From Lachnospiraceae bacterium (GTDB taxonomy: Bacteria > Bacillota > Clostridia > Lachnospirales > Lachnospiraceae), in contig JAILPS010000005.1 in assembly GCA_024699325.1 (NCBI GenBank), positions 1-63,804 on the forward strand: DNA of 63,804 nt, written 5' to 3'. Shown here one piece after another: positions 8,455 through 17,258 of this stretch. Position 1 is the stretch's first letter, and every line of letters begins with the position of its first letter. Both the position numbers and the translations under genes were made by a program. The notes under the pieces are model-generated. The model did not search any database. It was given only the letters and a program-made list of their open reading frames with translations, and was not told the origin of the DNA.

Positions 8455-10053
8455 TTACTTAACAGCATATTCGTTAATTATGTCAATTATGATCTTGCTT
8501 AGGGACTCAACTGTGTAGTCGCCGATGATTGGCTCAAGGTGTGAGTCGCCGATGCCTGAGTCGTCTGTAAGGAAGACATAGTCTCCGTCGGTCATGATGG
8601 CGAGAGAACGGCAGAAGAGCTCGGTGTCGCGGTCAGAGGATGAGGCAACAACAGGAATGATGTGAATGCCCTTCGCTGCAGCTGTTTTGGTGGCTGCGAT
8701 GAGAGCTTCCTCTTTGTCAGCGTGAGGCGGTGCGTCTAAGATTAAGAACGCAATCTTAACACTGTCATCCTTCCATGCGGTGCTGTTCATGGTCTCTGTG
8801 AGGATTTCGGCTACGGCCTCAGGGGTGTCACCGCCGCCTGATGCGTACTCTGCATAGAGAACGCTCTTGATAGCCTCGATGTCTGTGGTGAAATCGTTGC
8901 ATCTGGTCACGTAATCATCGCCCTCGTCGCGGTAGAAGTTCCATGAGTAGCTGACGTTACCTGCTGTAACCTTATCATAAATGTTTCCAAACTCGCCCTG
9001 AAGATAGCTGATCTCGTCGCCCATGGAGCCTGTGGTGTCGAGGATGAACATAACCTGTGTAGAAGAGTAGGTCTTGCTGGTTGTGTCCACGCTGTAGGTA
9101 AGGGTCTCAGGAAAATCTGACAAAGATGACTGGCTTCCAGGAACCACAGCGGCTGCAGGGAAGTTGTAGTTCTTGTCATCTGACAGTATGGACTGGCCGT
9201 TGGCATCTGTTATGTTCACAGTCCATGTGCCTGCGCTTGCGGGCTCTACGAAGAGATAAGCCACGCCTGACGCGTTCGTAACGGCCTGATATATGGTCTC
9301 GCCTGTTGAGCTGACTGCGCTTACGCTAAGGCCGCTAAGAGCTGCGCCGGAAGCGTCCGTAAGTGTAACTGCGCATCTGTTTACAGGGTTTAAGCCAAAT
9401 GCTGGGAAGTTAAGTGTGCCATTGGTAGTCAGGTTCTTGAAGAAACCCCAGTTGGCGTTATCATTCCAGCGGCCTGCGGTTAAGAGACCGTAATAGTCGT
9501 CAAAATTAGCTGCTGATGTCTCGCCGCCGGAAACCGCTATATCGGATGTGCCGCCTGCCTCTAATTCTGCCGAGTGAATATCGCGGGGAACCTCGCTTAT
9601 AACATCAGAGCCCTCATACTCAGGTATGATGGCTGTGTTTATCTCGTGGTCAGTGCGCTCGCTTGCATCAGATGGTGCTATGGCTGCTTCTGTAGAAGCC
9701 TTCGATGTAGCAGATGCAGGAACATCTGTGCTGCTGACGCCAGGAGCATCAGATCCACTTAAGCCCGGAGTAGTGTACGGATCGCCACCGGTCCTGACAG
9801 TGCTTTCGTTTTTAGCAGTGCCGCTGATGTCGATTGTCGAGTCGGAGTTAAAGTAGGTCGAAATACCTATTCCGCCAACGCCTATCGCACAGGCTGCTGC
9901 GGCGGCGATGCCCACATTTCTCCAGGTGTGACGTCTGATAGGAGTCACGCGGGTGGGCTCCTTAGGAGCTGCGTCGACTATCAGATCATCGTCTAGTTTT
10001 TCCATGGCAGATAAAATCTCTCTGCCCCTCAATTCCTTATCGTCCTTATTCAT
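8455..10053 (-). CDS. Membrane-anchored VWA-domain protein, likely anti-sigma partner
   Basis: The 532-aa protein has a cytoplasmic N-terminus of about 45 residues, one membrane segment (about 47-66, VGIAAAAACAIGVGG), and a Ser/Thr/Ala-rich linker. A carboxypeptidase-regulatory-like beta domain follows (about 230-290), then a von Willebrand A domain (about 330-530). The metal-site motif is FILDTTGSMG (a DxTxS variant). The gene overlaps the sigma-factor gene by 4 nt, which suggests the N-terminal tail controls the sigma factor while the outer VWA domain senses or binds something. That role is inferred; no classic zinc anti-sigma motif is visible. Confidence 0.75.
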   Translation of the reverse strand: MNKDDKELRGREILSAMEKLDDDLIVDAAPKEPTRVTPIRRHTWRNVGIAAAAACAIGVGGIGISTYFNSDSTIDISGTAKNESTVRTGGDPYTTPGLSGSDAPGVSSTDVPASATSKASTEAAIAPSDASERTDHEINTAIIPEYEGSDVISEVPRDIHSAELEAGGTSDIAVSGGETSAANFDDYYGLLTAGRWNDNANWGFFKNLTTNGTLNFPAFGLNPVNRCAVTLTDASGAALSGLSVSAVSSTGETIYQAVTNASGVAYLFVEPASAGTWTVNITDANGQSILSDDKNYNFPAAAVVPGSQSSLSDFPETLTYSVDTTSKTYSSTQVMFILDTTGSMGDEISYLQGEFGNIYDKVTAGNVSYSWNFYRDEGDDYVTRCNDFTTDIEAIKSVLYAEYASGGGDTPEAVAEILTETMNSTAWKDDSVKIAFLILDAPPHADKEEALIAATKTAAAKGIHIIPVVASSSDRDTELFCRSLAIMTDGDYVFLTDDSGIGDSHLEPIIGDYTVESLSKIIIDIINEYAVK

Positions 10054-10610
10054 AATCTGTAACCTTCCTTTTCCAAATATTCTCTCAGAGAATTGCGCAT
10101 TCGCATAAGTGTGACCTTCACATTGCTGACTGACATACCGCTCTGGGTGCTTAAATCGTCCATACTCAGAAGATAGAAGTATCTCTGTATGAAGAGGTTT
10201 CTCTTGTCGAGCGGCTGGCTTCTAAGATAAGAGCTTATGAGCCCTGACAGCTCCTTCGCCTCTAACTCCTCGGCGGGAGTTGAGCCTGACGGAAGCGTCT
10301 CAGCGAGCTCGTCGATAGCCTCGTATATGACGCCGCTTCCCCGCTTAAGCCTGGTATCCTTCTGCACACGGGCGAGGGCTAAGTTTCTGGCAATCTTAGC
10401 GATGAACGCCTTCAGATTGTCCGGCCTCTTCGGAGGAATAGCTCTCCAAAGCGCCATGTACACGTCGTTGGCAATCTCGTCCGTGTCCTCCTCGCTGCGG
10501 ACAATTCTTCTGGCAATTGTTTTCAAGTATTTGCCGTAACGCGTCTGTGTCTCACTTAATGCAGCTTCATTGCGCGCAAAATACAGATCTATTAGCTGCA
10601 CATCATCCAT
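10050..10610 (-). CDS. ECF-type RNA polymerase sigma factor
   Basis: The start is ATG at 10610 (MDDVQLIDLYFARNE) behind AGGAGGAG; the frame extends upstream to 10649 without a ribosome site. Region 2 is seen in LKTIARRIVRSEEDTDEIANDVYMALWRAIP and region 4 in DLSTQSGMSVSNVKVTLMRMRNSLREYL. At 186 aa the length is normal for sigma-70 family ECF factors. The stop overlaps the VWA gene's start, so they form one operon. The -35/-10 it recognises is unknown. Confidence 0.87.
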   Translation of the reverse strand: MDDVQLIDLYFARNEAALSETQTRYGKYLKTIARRIVRSEEDTDEIANDVYMALWRAIPPKRPDNLKAFIAKIARNLALARVQKDTRLKRGSGVIYEAIDELAETLPSGSTPAEELEAKELSGLISSYLRSQPLDKRNLFIQRYFYLLSMDDLSTQSGMSVSNVKVTLMRMRNSLREYLEKEGYRL

Positions 10611-10777
10611 CGTATTCTCCTCCTGTGTTTTTAGGCTTGCTGCCTTCACCCTAATAGATTGTGTTTCTTAGAAAAGGTTACAAATCATTTTTAATTTTAT
10701 CATCTGAGGGTAAATAGGACAATATTTTATTCGCAAATGTTTTGAAATGTGCTATGATTAATGGACAGGAGAAGATT

Positions 10778-12223
10778 ATGAAGAAACTATACTTAAGAAT
10801 TCTAATAACATTTATAATAATAGCGATAGCGTGCAGCATATGGTGGTTTGCGTCACCGCGCACGGTCACAGGTCATTACATGTTAAGCCCGGGATGTGAT
10901 AATATCTCTGACTACACAGTCACAGTCACAGGGGAGAACGTGATAGAGTGTATAAGCGCATCGATAGACGGCGAATACCTAAAGTTTGAGGTCAGGGCCG
11001 TGGGAAGGGGCAGCGCGGACCTCGTTATAGATGTGAGCGATGGAGGCCAGGGGCTCTTCGTCTACAGGGTTGGCGCGTTTAATAACATCTATTGCCTGGT
11101 GGACGGAAACTTCTCAGGCTGCAGCGCAGTGCTCGTGGGCATCACCGCGTTTTTCCTGATAGCAGCATTTATGCTTATAAACTACTACAGGAGCGCGAGG
11201 GACTACAGGCTGTACTCCTACAACACCATCTACGCGGCCGGCTTTGGCATAATGCTTATGGTGGTGGGCGTGTACATGCTGATAGACACTATGGAATTCA
11301 CGCTGTCAGACGGCCAGTTTAATATGTACAGCATCTATAAGAACATCGCAGGTTCCGCAAGTCTGTTTATGTTTGTGACATTTCCCGTGGTGCTCGTGTT
11401 TGCCGTGACGCTGTTTGTCAGCAACGTGGAACTGCTTCGCCACGAGAGGAGGAGACTGGCCAATGTTTTAGGAATAATCCTGAGTGTTTTGCTGATTGCA
11501 GGGCAGGTCGTGGCATTTGTCATCAACGGAAGATACTTCACGGGCTCGCTTACAGAGCTTCGAATTCACGAAACGCTGTTCAGCCTGTACACAAGCGTGT
11601 ATGTTTATTTTGAATGCATGCTTTTTGGCGCAGCCATGTGTGCTCTTAAGGCTGCTAAACACGAGCCCGAGGGGCGGGTGGACTACATCCTCATACTGGG
11701 GTGTAAGTTCAGGAAGGACGGAAGCCTCACACCGCTTCTCAAGGGAAGAGTGGACAGGGCGGTTAAGCTGTGGAACGCTCAGAGAGAGTCAGGATACAGC
11801 CCCTATCTGATACCCTCAGGGGGACAGGGAAGCGACGAGAGCATGGCCGAGGCCGCTGCCATGAAGAACTATCTTCTGAAGGAATGCAATATCCCGGAGG
11901 AGTATATAATCGCGGAGGAAAACTCCAAAAACACCTTCGAAAACATGAAGTTTTCTAAGGAGATAATAGAGGGCAGGGGGCAGGACGCAGAGGGCAAGGT
12001 CGTGTTTTCCACCACCAACTATCACGTGTTTAGAAGCGGCGTGTGGGCAAGCCTGGCAGGGCTTAGAGCCGAGGGAATAGGAAGCCGGACTAAGTGGTGG
12101 TTCTGGCCAAACGCCTTCGTAAGAGAGTGCGTGGGACTTCTTAAAAACAAGCTGGGAGTGGAGATTCTCCTCCTGATTTTGCTCACCGCGCTGTTCGCAT
12201 TCCTCAACATGTTTCAGGCATAA
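10778..12223 (+). CDS. DUF218 (SanA/YdcF-like) polytopic membrane protein
   Basis: The start is ATG 10778 (MKKLYLRILITF), preceded by AGGAGA. The N-terminal part has a signal-like segment, a small extracytoplasmic beta domain (about 35-115), and about five membrane helices (120-310). A DUF218 domain follows: YILILGCKFRKDGSLTPLL, SGGQGSDESMAEA, ENSKNTFENMKFS and STTNYHVFRSG. DUF218 proteins such as ElyC and SanA are linked to envelope integrity. A -10-like TATGAT lies at about 10753. It stands alone between the sigma gene and the polyamine operon. Confidence 0.8.
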   Translation: MKKLYLRILITFIIIAIACSIWWFASPRTVTGHYMLSPGCDNISDYTVTVTGENVIECISASIDGEYLKFEVRAVGRGSADLVIDVSDGGQGLFVYRVGAFNNIYCLVDGNFSGCSAVLVGITAFFLIAAFMLINYYRSARDYRLYSYNTIYAAGFGIMLMVVGVYMLIDTMEFTLSDGQFNMYSIYKNIAGSASLFMFVTFPVVLVFAVTLFVSNVELLRHERRRLANVLGIILSVLLIAGQVVAFVINGRYFTGSLTELRIHETLFSLYTSVYVYFECMLFGAAMCALKAAKHEPEGRVDYILILGCKFRKDGSLTPLLKGRVDRAVKLWNAQRESGYSPYLIPSGGQGSDESMAEAAAMKNYLLKECNIPEEYIIAEENSKNTFENMKFSKEIIEGRGQDAEGKVVFSTTNYHVFRSGVWASLAGLRAEGIGSRTKWWFWPNAFVRECVGLLKNKLGVEILLLILLTALFAFLNMFQA

Positions 12224-12240
12224 ATTTCTTAAAATAACAT

Positions 12241-12269
12241 TTGCTTATTTAGGACATGTGTGCTAATAT
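12241..12269 (+). promoter_or_regulatory. Promoter of the polyamine operon leader
   Basis: TTGCTT (12241-12246), a 17-nt spacer, and TAATAT (12264-12269) preceded by TGC, an extended -10. Transcription would begin near 12276, giving a leader of about 239 nt before speA. Confidence 0.6.
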
Positions 12270-12275
12270 ACATGT

Positions 12276-12504
12276 AATATTTCTCGGGAAAACGGGGTTC
12301 GCCCCGACACAAAGTCCATAGAGATTTTGCGAAACGAGTATTGATTGAGTTAAAAGCTCAAATTTTATAAGTTGATTATTACATCATCGTGCTTATGCAC
12401 ATCATCTTGTGAAACGGTCAATATGAGTCTTGCCTTAAGATCTCTTGGGTTATCATATCTTAACGTATTCTAAGCTGATGGCATATGCCGTCAGCTTATT
12501 TTTG
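12276..12504 (+). promoter_or_regulatory. Structured leader with terminator: candidate riboswitch or attenuator of the polyamine operon
   Basis: The 290-nt gap before speA has no ORF but many stems: CGGGG-TTCG-CCCCG, TTGAG/CTCAA, GTGC-TTAT-GCAC, and TTAAGAT/ATCTTAA. A distal pairing TATTGA/TCAATA may close a multi-branched core. It ends in a strong intrinsic terminator (12472-12503) whose T-run abuts the speA ribosome site GTGGAGGA. A long folded leader followed by a terminator before the first gene is the usual layout of a termination-controlled riboswitch. I do not recognise the class. By context a polyamine, agmatine or arginine-related ligand is a guess. Confidence 0.55.
12472..12503 (+). 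terminator. Intrinsic terminator just upstream of speA
   Basis: AAGCTGATGGC pairs with GCCGTCAGCTT (11 bp with one G-T) around an ATAT loop, followed by ATTTTT. It lies 12 nt before the speA ATG, so it must be regulated or leaky for the operon to be expressed. Confidence 0.8.
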
Positions 12505-12514
12505 TGGAGGAATC

Positions 12515-13969
12515 ATGGAAAAGGTTGAGCAGAGATATGCCCCTATCTACGAGGCACTGGAGAGATTTAGAAGAAAAAGAGTCGTGCCGTTTGACGTGCC
12601 GGGACATAAGAGAGGAAGAGGAAACCCTGAGCTGGTGGAACTGCTGGGCGAGAAGTGTGTAGGGCTTGACGTTAACTCCATGAAGCCGCTTGATAACTTA
12701 GGCCACCCCATATCAGTCATCAAACAGGCTGAGAGGCTGACCGCTGACTGTTTCGGGGCAGAGAATGCATTTCTCATGGTAAACGGCACCACAAGCGCCG
12801 TGCAGGCCATGATCATGAGCGTGTGCAAGGAGGGAGAGAAGATTATTCTCCCAAGAAACGTCCACAAGAGCGTAATCAACGCGTTAGTGCTTAACGGCGC
12901 GGTTCCCGTGTATGTAAATGTCAAGGTGAATTCGAAGATTGGCCTGACGCTTGGCGTCTCCGTGGAGGAGATAGAGCGCGTCATGAACGAAAACCCTGAC
13001 GCGAAGGCGGTGTTTATCAATAACCCCACATACTACGGCATCTGCTCAGACATAAAAACCATCACGAGGCTGGCCCACGAGAGGGGCATGAAGGTGCTGG
13101 TGGACGAGGCCCACGGAACACATCTATACTTCAACGCAGAGCTGCCTATGTCGGCCATGGAGGCAGGCGCGGACCTGGCGGCGGTGTCCATGCACAAGTC
13201 GGGCGGAAGCCTTACGCAGAGCTCCATACTACTGTGCGGAGCAGGGGTTGACGCGGACTATGTAAGACAGATCATCAACCTCACACAGACCACCTCGGCT
13301 TCGTATCTGCTGCTATCAAGCCTCGACATAAGCAGAAGAAATCTGGCGCTTCGCGGCGAGGAGAGTTTTGCCAAGGTTGCCAAAATGGCCAGCTACGCCA
13401 GGGATGAAATCAACGAAATCGGCGGCTACTACGCCTACGGAAGAGAGCTCATAGACGGCGACAGCGTGTGCGACTTCGACGTGACGAAGCTCAGCGTATA
13501 CACCCAGGGCATAGGCCTCACGGGCATAGAGGTCTACGATTTACTCAGAGATGAATATGATATACAGATTGAATTCGGAGATATTGGAAATATTCTCGCA
13601 TATATTTCCATAGGCGATAGAATTCAGGAGATAGAGAGACTGGTGGGAGCGCTCGAGGACATCAAGAGGCTCTACGGCAGGCAGGGCGCGGAGCTGTACT
13701 GCGGCGAATTCATACAGCCGGAGATGGTTCTAAGCCCCAGAAAGGCGTTCTACAGCACGAAGGAGATGCTGCCGATCGAGGAGACCGCCGGCAGAATCTG
13801 CGGAGAGATCGTCATGTGCTATCCGCCGGGCATCCCGATCCTCACGCCGGGCGAGAGGATAACGCCTGAGATCATCGAATACATACAGTATTCGAGGGAG
13901 AAGGGATGCTCACTGCAGGGCACGAAGGATCCTAAGTGCGAGCTCCTTAATGTTATAGTGGAGGAATGA
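12515..13969 (+). CDS. speA: Arginine decarboxylase (fold-type I, PLP)
   Basis: The start is ATG 12515 (MEKVEQRYAPIYEAL) behind GTGGAGGA; the ATG at 12485 lies inside the terminator. The 484-aa protein has the Orn/Lys/Arg decarboxylase major domain: FDVPGHKRG near the start, VDEAHGTHL, and the PLP lysine in SMHKSGG (about residue 228), then the C-terminal domain with CYPPGIP. It would convert arginine to agmatine. The following five genes use agmatine and putrescine, which favours arginine over lysine as substrate. First gene of the operon. Confidence 0.87.
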   Translation: MEKVEQRYAPIYEALERFRRKRVVPFDVPGHKRGRGNPELVELLGEKCVGLDVNSMKPLDNLGHPISVIKQAERLTADCFGAENAFLMVNGTTSAVQAMIMSVCKEGEKIILPRNVHKSVINALVLNGAVPVYVNVKVNSKIGLTLGVSVEEIERVMNENPDAKAVFINNPTYYGICSDIKTITRLAHERGMKVLVDEAHGTHLYFNAELPMSAMEAGADLAAVSMHKSGGSLTQSSILLCGAGVDADYVRQIINLTQTTSASYLLLSSLDISRRNLALRGEESFAKVAKMASYARDEINEIGGYYAYGRELIDGDSVCDFDVTKLSVYTQGIGLTGIEVYDLLRDEYDIQIEFGDIGNILAYISIGDRIQEIERLVGALEDIKRLYGRQGAELYCGEFIQPEMVLSPRKAFYSTKEMLPIEETAGRICGEIVMCYPPGIPILTPGERITPEIIEYIQYSREKGCSLQGTKDPKCELLNVIVEE

Positions 13970-13970
13970 T

Positions 13971-14855
13971 ATGTACGACAATTCCAAGATAGATATATGG
14001 TTTTCCCAGATGGACACGCAGAATGTCAAGACCAGCGTGCGCGTGGACAAACAGCTGTTTAGCGGTGAGAGCGAATACCAGCGAATAGACGTGTTCCAGT
14101 CCAGGGAATTTGGCAAAATGATTGTCCTTGACGGGGAGATTATCTTCTCCGAGGCGGATGAATTCATCTACAACGAGATGGTGGTGCATGTGCCCATGGC
14201 AGTTCACCCCTGCGTGAAAAACGTGCTCATAATCGGCGGTGGCGACGGCGGCGTTGCCCACCTGTGCACAGAGTATCCTGAGATCGAGCACATCGACGTG
14301 GTGGAGCCCGACGAAATGTTTGTCGAGGTGAGTTCGAAGTTCTTCCCCACAGCGGCGGAGGGCTTCAACGACCCCAGAGTCACCATCCACAACATGGACG
14401 GCCTGAGATATCTGAGAAGATTCACGGACCACTACGACCTGATAATCAACGATTCCACAGATCCGTTTGGTCACACGGCGGGGCTCTTTACGAAGGAGTT
14501 CTACGGCTCCTGCTACAGGGCGCTGAAGGACGACGGAATCATGGTCTACCAGCACGGCAGCCCCTTCTACGACGAGGACGAGGAAGCATTTCGCGCCATG
14601 CACAAGAAGGTCTACAGAGTGTTCCCGATAAGCCGGGTTTATCAGGCCTGCATCCCCACATGCCCCGCCGGATACTGGATGTTTGGCTTCGCATCTAAGA
14701 AGTATCACCCTCTAAACGACTTCGATCCTGTGAGATGGAAGGCGAGAGGGATTAAGACATGGTATTACACCATAAACCTGCACAGAGGTGCATTTATGCT
14801 CCCCAAATACGTCGAGGAGCTGTTAGAGGAAGAGGAGGACAGAAAGAATGGGTAA
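13971..14855 (+). CDS. speE: Spermidine synthase-family aminopropyltransferase
   Basis: The 294-aa protein starts one base after speA's stop. It shows the family hallmarks: IVLDGEIIFSEADEFIYNEM, the glycine-rich nucleotide loop IIGGGDGGVA, and the acidic catalytic loop INDSTDPFGHTAGLF. The reaction moves an aminopropyl group from decarboxylated S-adenosylmethionine to putrescine. No S-adenosylmethionine decarboxylase gene is in this window, so either it is elsewhere or this SpeE does another job beside the carboxyspermidine route. The end overlaps the next gene by 8 nt. Confidence 0.88.
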   Translation: MYDNSKIDIWFSQMDTQNVKTSVRVDKQLFSGESEYQRIDVFQSREFGKMIVLDGEIIFSEADEFIYNEMVVHVPMAVHPCVKNVLIIGGGDGGVAHLCTEYPEIEHIDVVEPDEMFVEVSSKFFPTAAEGFNDPRVTIHNMDGLRYLRRFTDHYDLIINDSTDPFGHTAGLFTKEFYGSCYRALKDDGIMVYQHGSPFYDEDEEAFRAMHKKVYRVFPISRVYQACIPTCPAGYWMFGFASKKYHPLNDFDPVRWKARGIKTWYYTINLHRGAFMLPKYVEELLEEEEDRKNG

Positions 14856-16107
14856 GTTAATGATCATCGGCTGCGGAGGCGTAGCCAGTGTTGCAATCCA
14901 CAAATGCTGCCAGAACAGCGATGTTTTCGAGGAGATAATGATTGCCAGCCGCACGGTCAGCAAGTGCGACGCGCTGAAGGAGAAGTTACAGGGCATCACC
15001 AAGACCAAGATCACAACCGCGAAGGTTGACGCTGACAATGTTGAGGAGCTCACAGCTCTGATTAAGTCCTACGCGCCCGACGCAGTTTTAAATGTGGCTC
15101 TGCCATATCAGGACCTCACCATCATGGACGCATGCCTCGCGGCAGGCGTTGACTATATCGACACCGCAAACTACGAGCCGGAGGATACAGACGAGCCGGA
15201 GTGGAGAGCAGCATACGAGAAGAGATGCAAGGAGGCTGGATTTAGCGCGTACTTCGACTACAGCTACCAGTGGGCATACGCGAAGAAGTTCGAGGAGGCA
15301 GGACTCACCGCACTTCTCGGCACAGGATTTGACCCAGGGGTCACAAGCGTGTTTGCAGCTTACGCCAAGAAGCACTATTTTGACGAGATTCACACCATTG
15401 ATATCTTAGACTGCAACGGCGGCGACCACGGCTATCCATTTGCCACCAATTTCAACCCTGAGATCAATCTGCGCGAGGTGTCAGCTCCGGGCTCATATGT
15501 GGAGAACGGCAAGTGGGTCGAGATACCTGCCATGAGCATCAAGAGAGAGTATGACTTCGAGGGAGTTGGACAGAAGGACATGTATCTTCTCCACCACGAG
15601 GAGATCGAGGCTCTCGCTAAAAACATGCCGGAGGTCAAGAGAATCCGCTTCTTCATGACATTTGGACAGAGCTATCTGACACACATGAAGTGTTTGGAAA
15701 ATGTGGGAATGTTATCCACAACACCTATAGATTTCAACGGTCAGAAGATCGTTCCTATACAGTTTTTGAAGGCGCTTCTGCCTGACCCTGCAAGCCTTGG
15801 CCCAAGAACAGTGGGAAAGACAAACATCGGCTGCATCTTCACAGGAATTAAGGACGGCAAGGAGAAGAAGTTATATATCTACAACGTGTGCGACCACCAG
15901 GAGTGCTACAGAGAGGTTGGCTCACAGGCCATCAGCTACACCACAGGCGTTCCTGCCATGATCGGCGCAGCCATGGTGCTCACAGGCGCATGGAAGAAGC
16001 CGGGCGTATTCACAACGGACGAATTCGACCCTGATCCATACATGGAGGCACTTAACAAGTGGGGACTTCCATGGAAGGTTGACGAAAACCCTGTGCTTGT
16101 AGACTGA
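14848..16107 (+). CDS. Carboxy(nor)spermidine dehydrogenase, saccharopine dehydrogenase family
   Basis: The 419-aa protein opens with an NAD(P)-binding fold, MGKLMIIGCGGVASVAIHKC, and carries saccharopine dehydrogenase-family features (NVALPYQDLTIMDACL, YIDTANYEP, GTGFDPGVTSVFAAYA). In this operon it should condense putrescine with aspartate semialdehyde and reduce the product to carboxyspermidine. It overlaps speE and lies 11 nt before the decarboxylase that completes the path, which supports this over lysine metabolism. Confidence 0.88.
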   Translation: MGKLMIIGCGGVASVAIHKCCQNSDVFEEIMIASRTVSKCDALKEKLQGITKTKITTAKVDADNVEELTALIKSYAPDAVLNVALPYQDLTIMDACLAAGVDYIDTANYEPEDTDEPEWRAAYEKRCKEAGFSAYFDYSYQWAYAKKFEEAGLTALLGTGFDPGVTSVFAAYAKKHYFDEIHTIDILDCNGGDHGYPFATNFNPEINLREVSAPGSYVENGKWVEIPAMSIKREYDFEGVGQKDMYLLHHEEIEALAKNMPEVKRIRFFMTFGQSYLTHMKCLENVGMLSTTPIDFNGQKIVPIQFLKALLPDPASLGPRTVGKTNIGCIFTGIKDGKEKKLYIYNVCDHQECYREVGSQAISYTTGVPAMIGAAMVLTGAWKKPGVFTTDEFDPDPYMEALNKWGLPWKVDENPVLVD

Positions 16108-16118
16108 TAGAGGAAAAT

Positions 16119-17258
16119 ATGGATTTATTACATGTCACAACCCCTGCGTACGTGATCGACGAGGGGAAGTTAGTTAAAAACCTGCAGATACTTCAGGGTG
16201 TGGAGGAGCGAACAGGATGTAAGATTCTTCTGGCGCAGAAGGCGTTCTCGGCGTTTTACTGCTACCCCTTAATAGGCAGATATATAAGCGGAACCACGGG
16301 AAGCGGTCTCTACGAGGCGAGGCTCGGGCGCGAGGAAATGGATAAGGAAAACCACTGTTTTGCGCCCGCATATAAGAGCGACGACCTGGAAGAGATCGTG
16401 GATATCTGCGACCACGTGGTGTTTAATAGCGTCCGCCAGCTCACCATCCACCGCCCCATATGGGAGGGGAGAACGAGCGTCGGACTTCGCATAAACCCTG
16501 AGTGTTCCACACAGGAAGGCCACGCCATATACGACCCCTGTGCGCCCGGAAGCCGCCTAGGAGTTACCCTTACAAACCTTCAGAAGGCGGTGGAGGAGGA
16601 CCCGGAGTGCCTAAGAGGGGTGGAAGGATTACACTTCCACACGCTCTGCGAGCAGAACTCCGACGACCTGTTAAAGACATGGCGTGTGGTCAGGGAGAAG
16701 TTCTACGATTACCTTCAGAACATGAAGTGGATAAATATGGGCGGAGGCCACCACATAAGCCGCGACGACTATGATATTGAGACTCTTGAGGCGGTTATAA
16801 TGGACGCGAAGAGCATGGGGTTAGAGGTTTACCTAGAGCCCGGCGAAGCCGTAGCGCTAAATGCAGGCTATCTCGTGACAGAGGTCATGGACATCGTGGA
16901 CAACGGCGTTAAGACGCTCATATTAGACGCGTCTGCGGCGTGTCACATGCCGGATGTTCTGGAGATGCCCTACAGGCCGCCGCTTAGAGGTTCAGGTGAG
17001 GCAGGCGTAAAGCGATACACCTACAGGCTCTCAAGCATGACATGCCTTGCAGGGGATGTCATAGGCGACTATTCGTTTGACGAAGAGCTGCATGTGGGGG
17101 ACAGGCTCGTGTTCGAGGACATGGCCATATATTCCATGGTGAAGAACAACACATTTAACGGAATGCCGCTTCCCGCCATCTACAGAATGGACGAGGACGG
17201 GGAGTGCGAGCTGGTCAGAGAATTTAGCTATAAGGATTTTAAGGAAAGATTGTCATGA
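16119..17258 (+). CDS. nspC: Carboxy(nor)spermidine decarboxylase
   Basis: The 379-aa protein is an alanine racemase-fold PLP enzyme. It has the N-terminal TPAYVIDEGKLVKNL and the PLP Lys in ILLAQKAFS (about residue 41). Further motifs are HFHTLCEQ, WINMGGGHHI, EPGEAVALNAGYL, and CLAGDVIGDYSF. It removes the carboxyl group from carboxyspermidine to give spermidine. It follows the dehydrogenase directly and overlaps the agmatine deiminase start (ATGA). The symbol follows the Vibrio/Campylobacter name; the chain length made here is expected to be spermidine. Confidence 0.88.
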   Translation: MDLLHVTTPAYVIDEGKLVKNLQILQGVEERTGCKILLAQKAFSAFYCYPLIGRYISGTTGSGLYEARLGREEMDKENHCFAPAYKSDDLEEIVDICDHVVFNSVRQLTIHRPIWEGRTSVGLRINPECSTQEGHAIYDPCAPGSRLGVTLTNLQKAVEEDPECLRGVEGLHFHTLCEQNSDDLLKTWRVVREKFYDYLQNMKWINMGGGHHISRDDYDIETLEAVIMDAKSMGLEVYLEPGEAVALNAGYLVTEVMDIVDNGVKTLILDASAACHMPDVLEMPYRPPLRGSGEAGVKRYTYRLSSMTCLAGDVIGDYSFDEELHVGDRLVFEDMAIYSMVKNNTFNGMPLPAIYRMDEDGECELVREFSYKDFKERLS

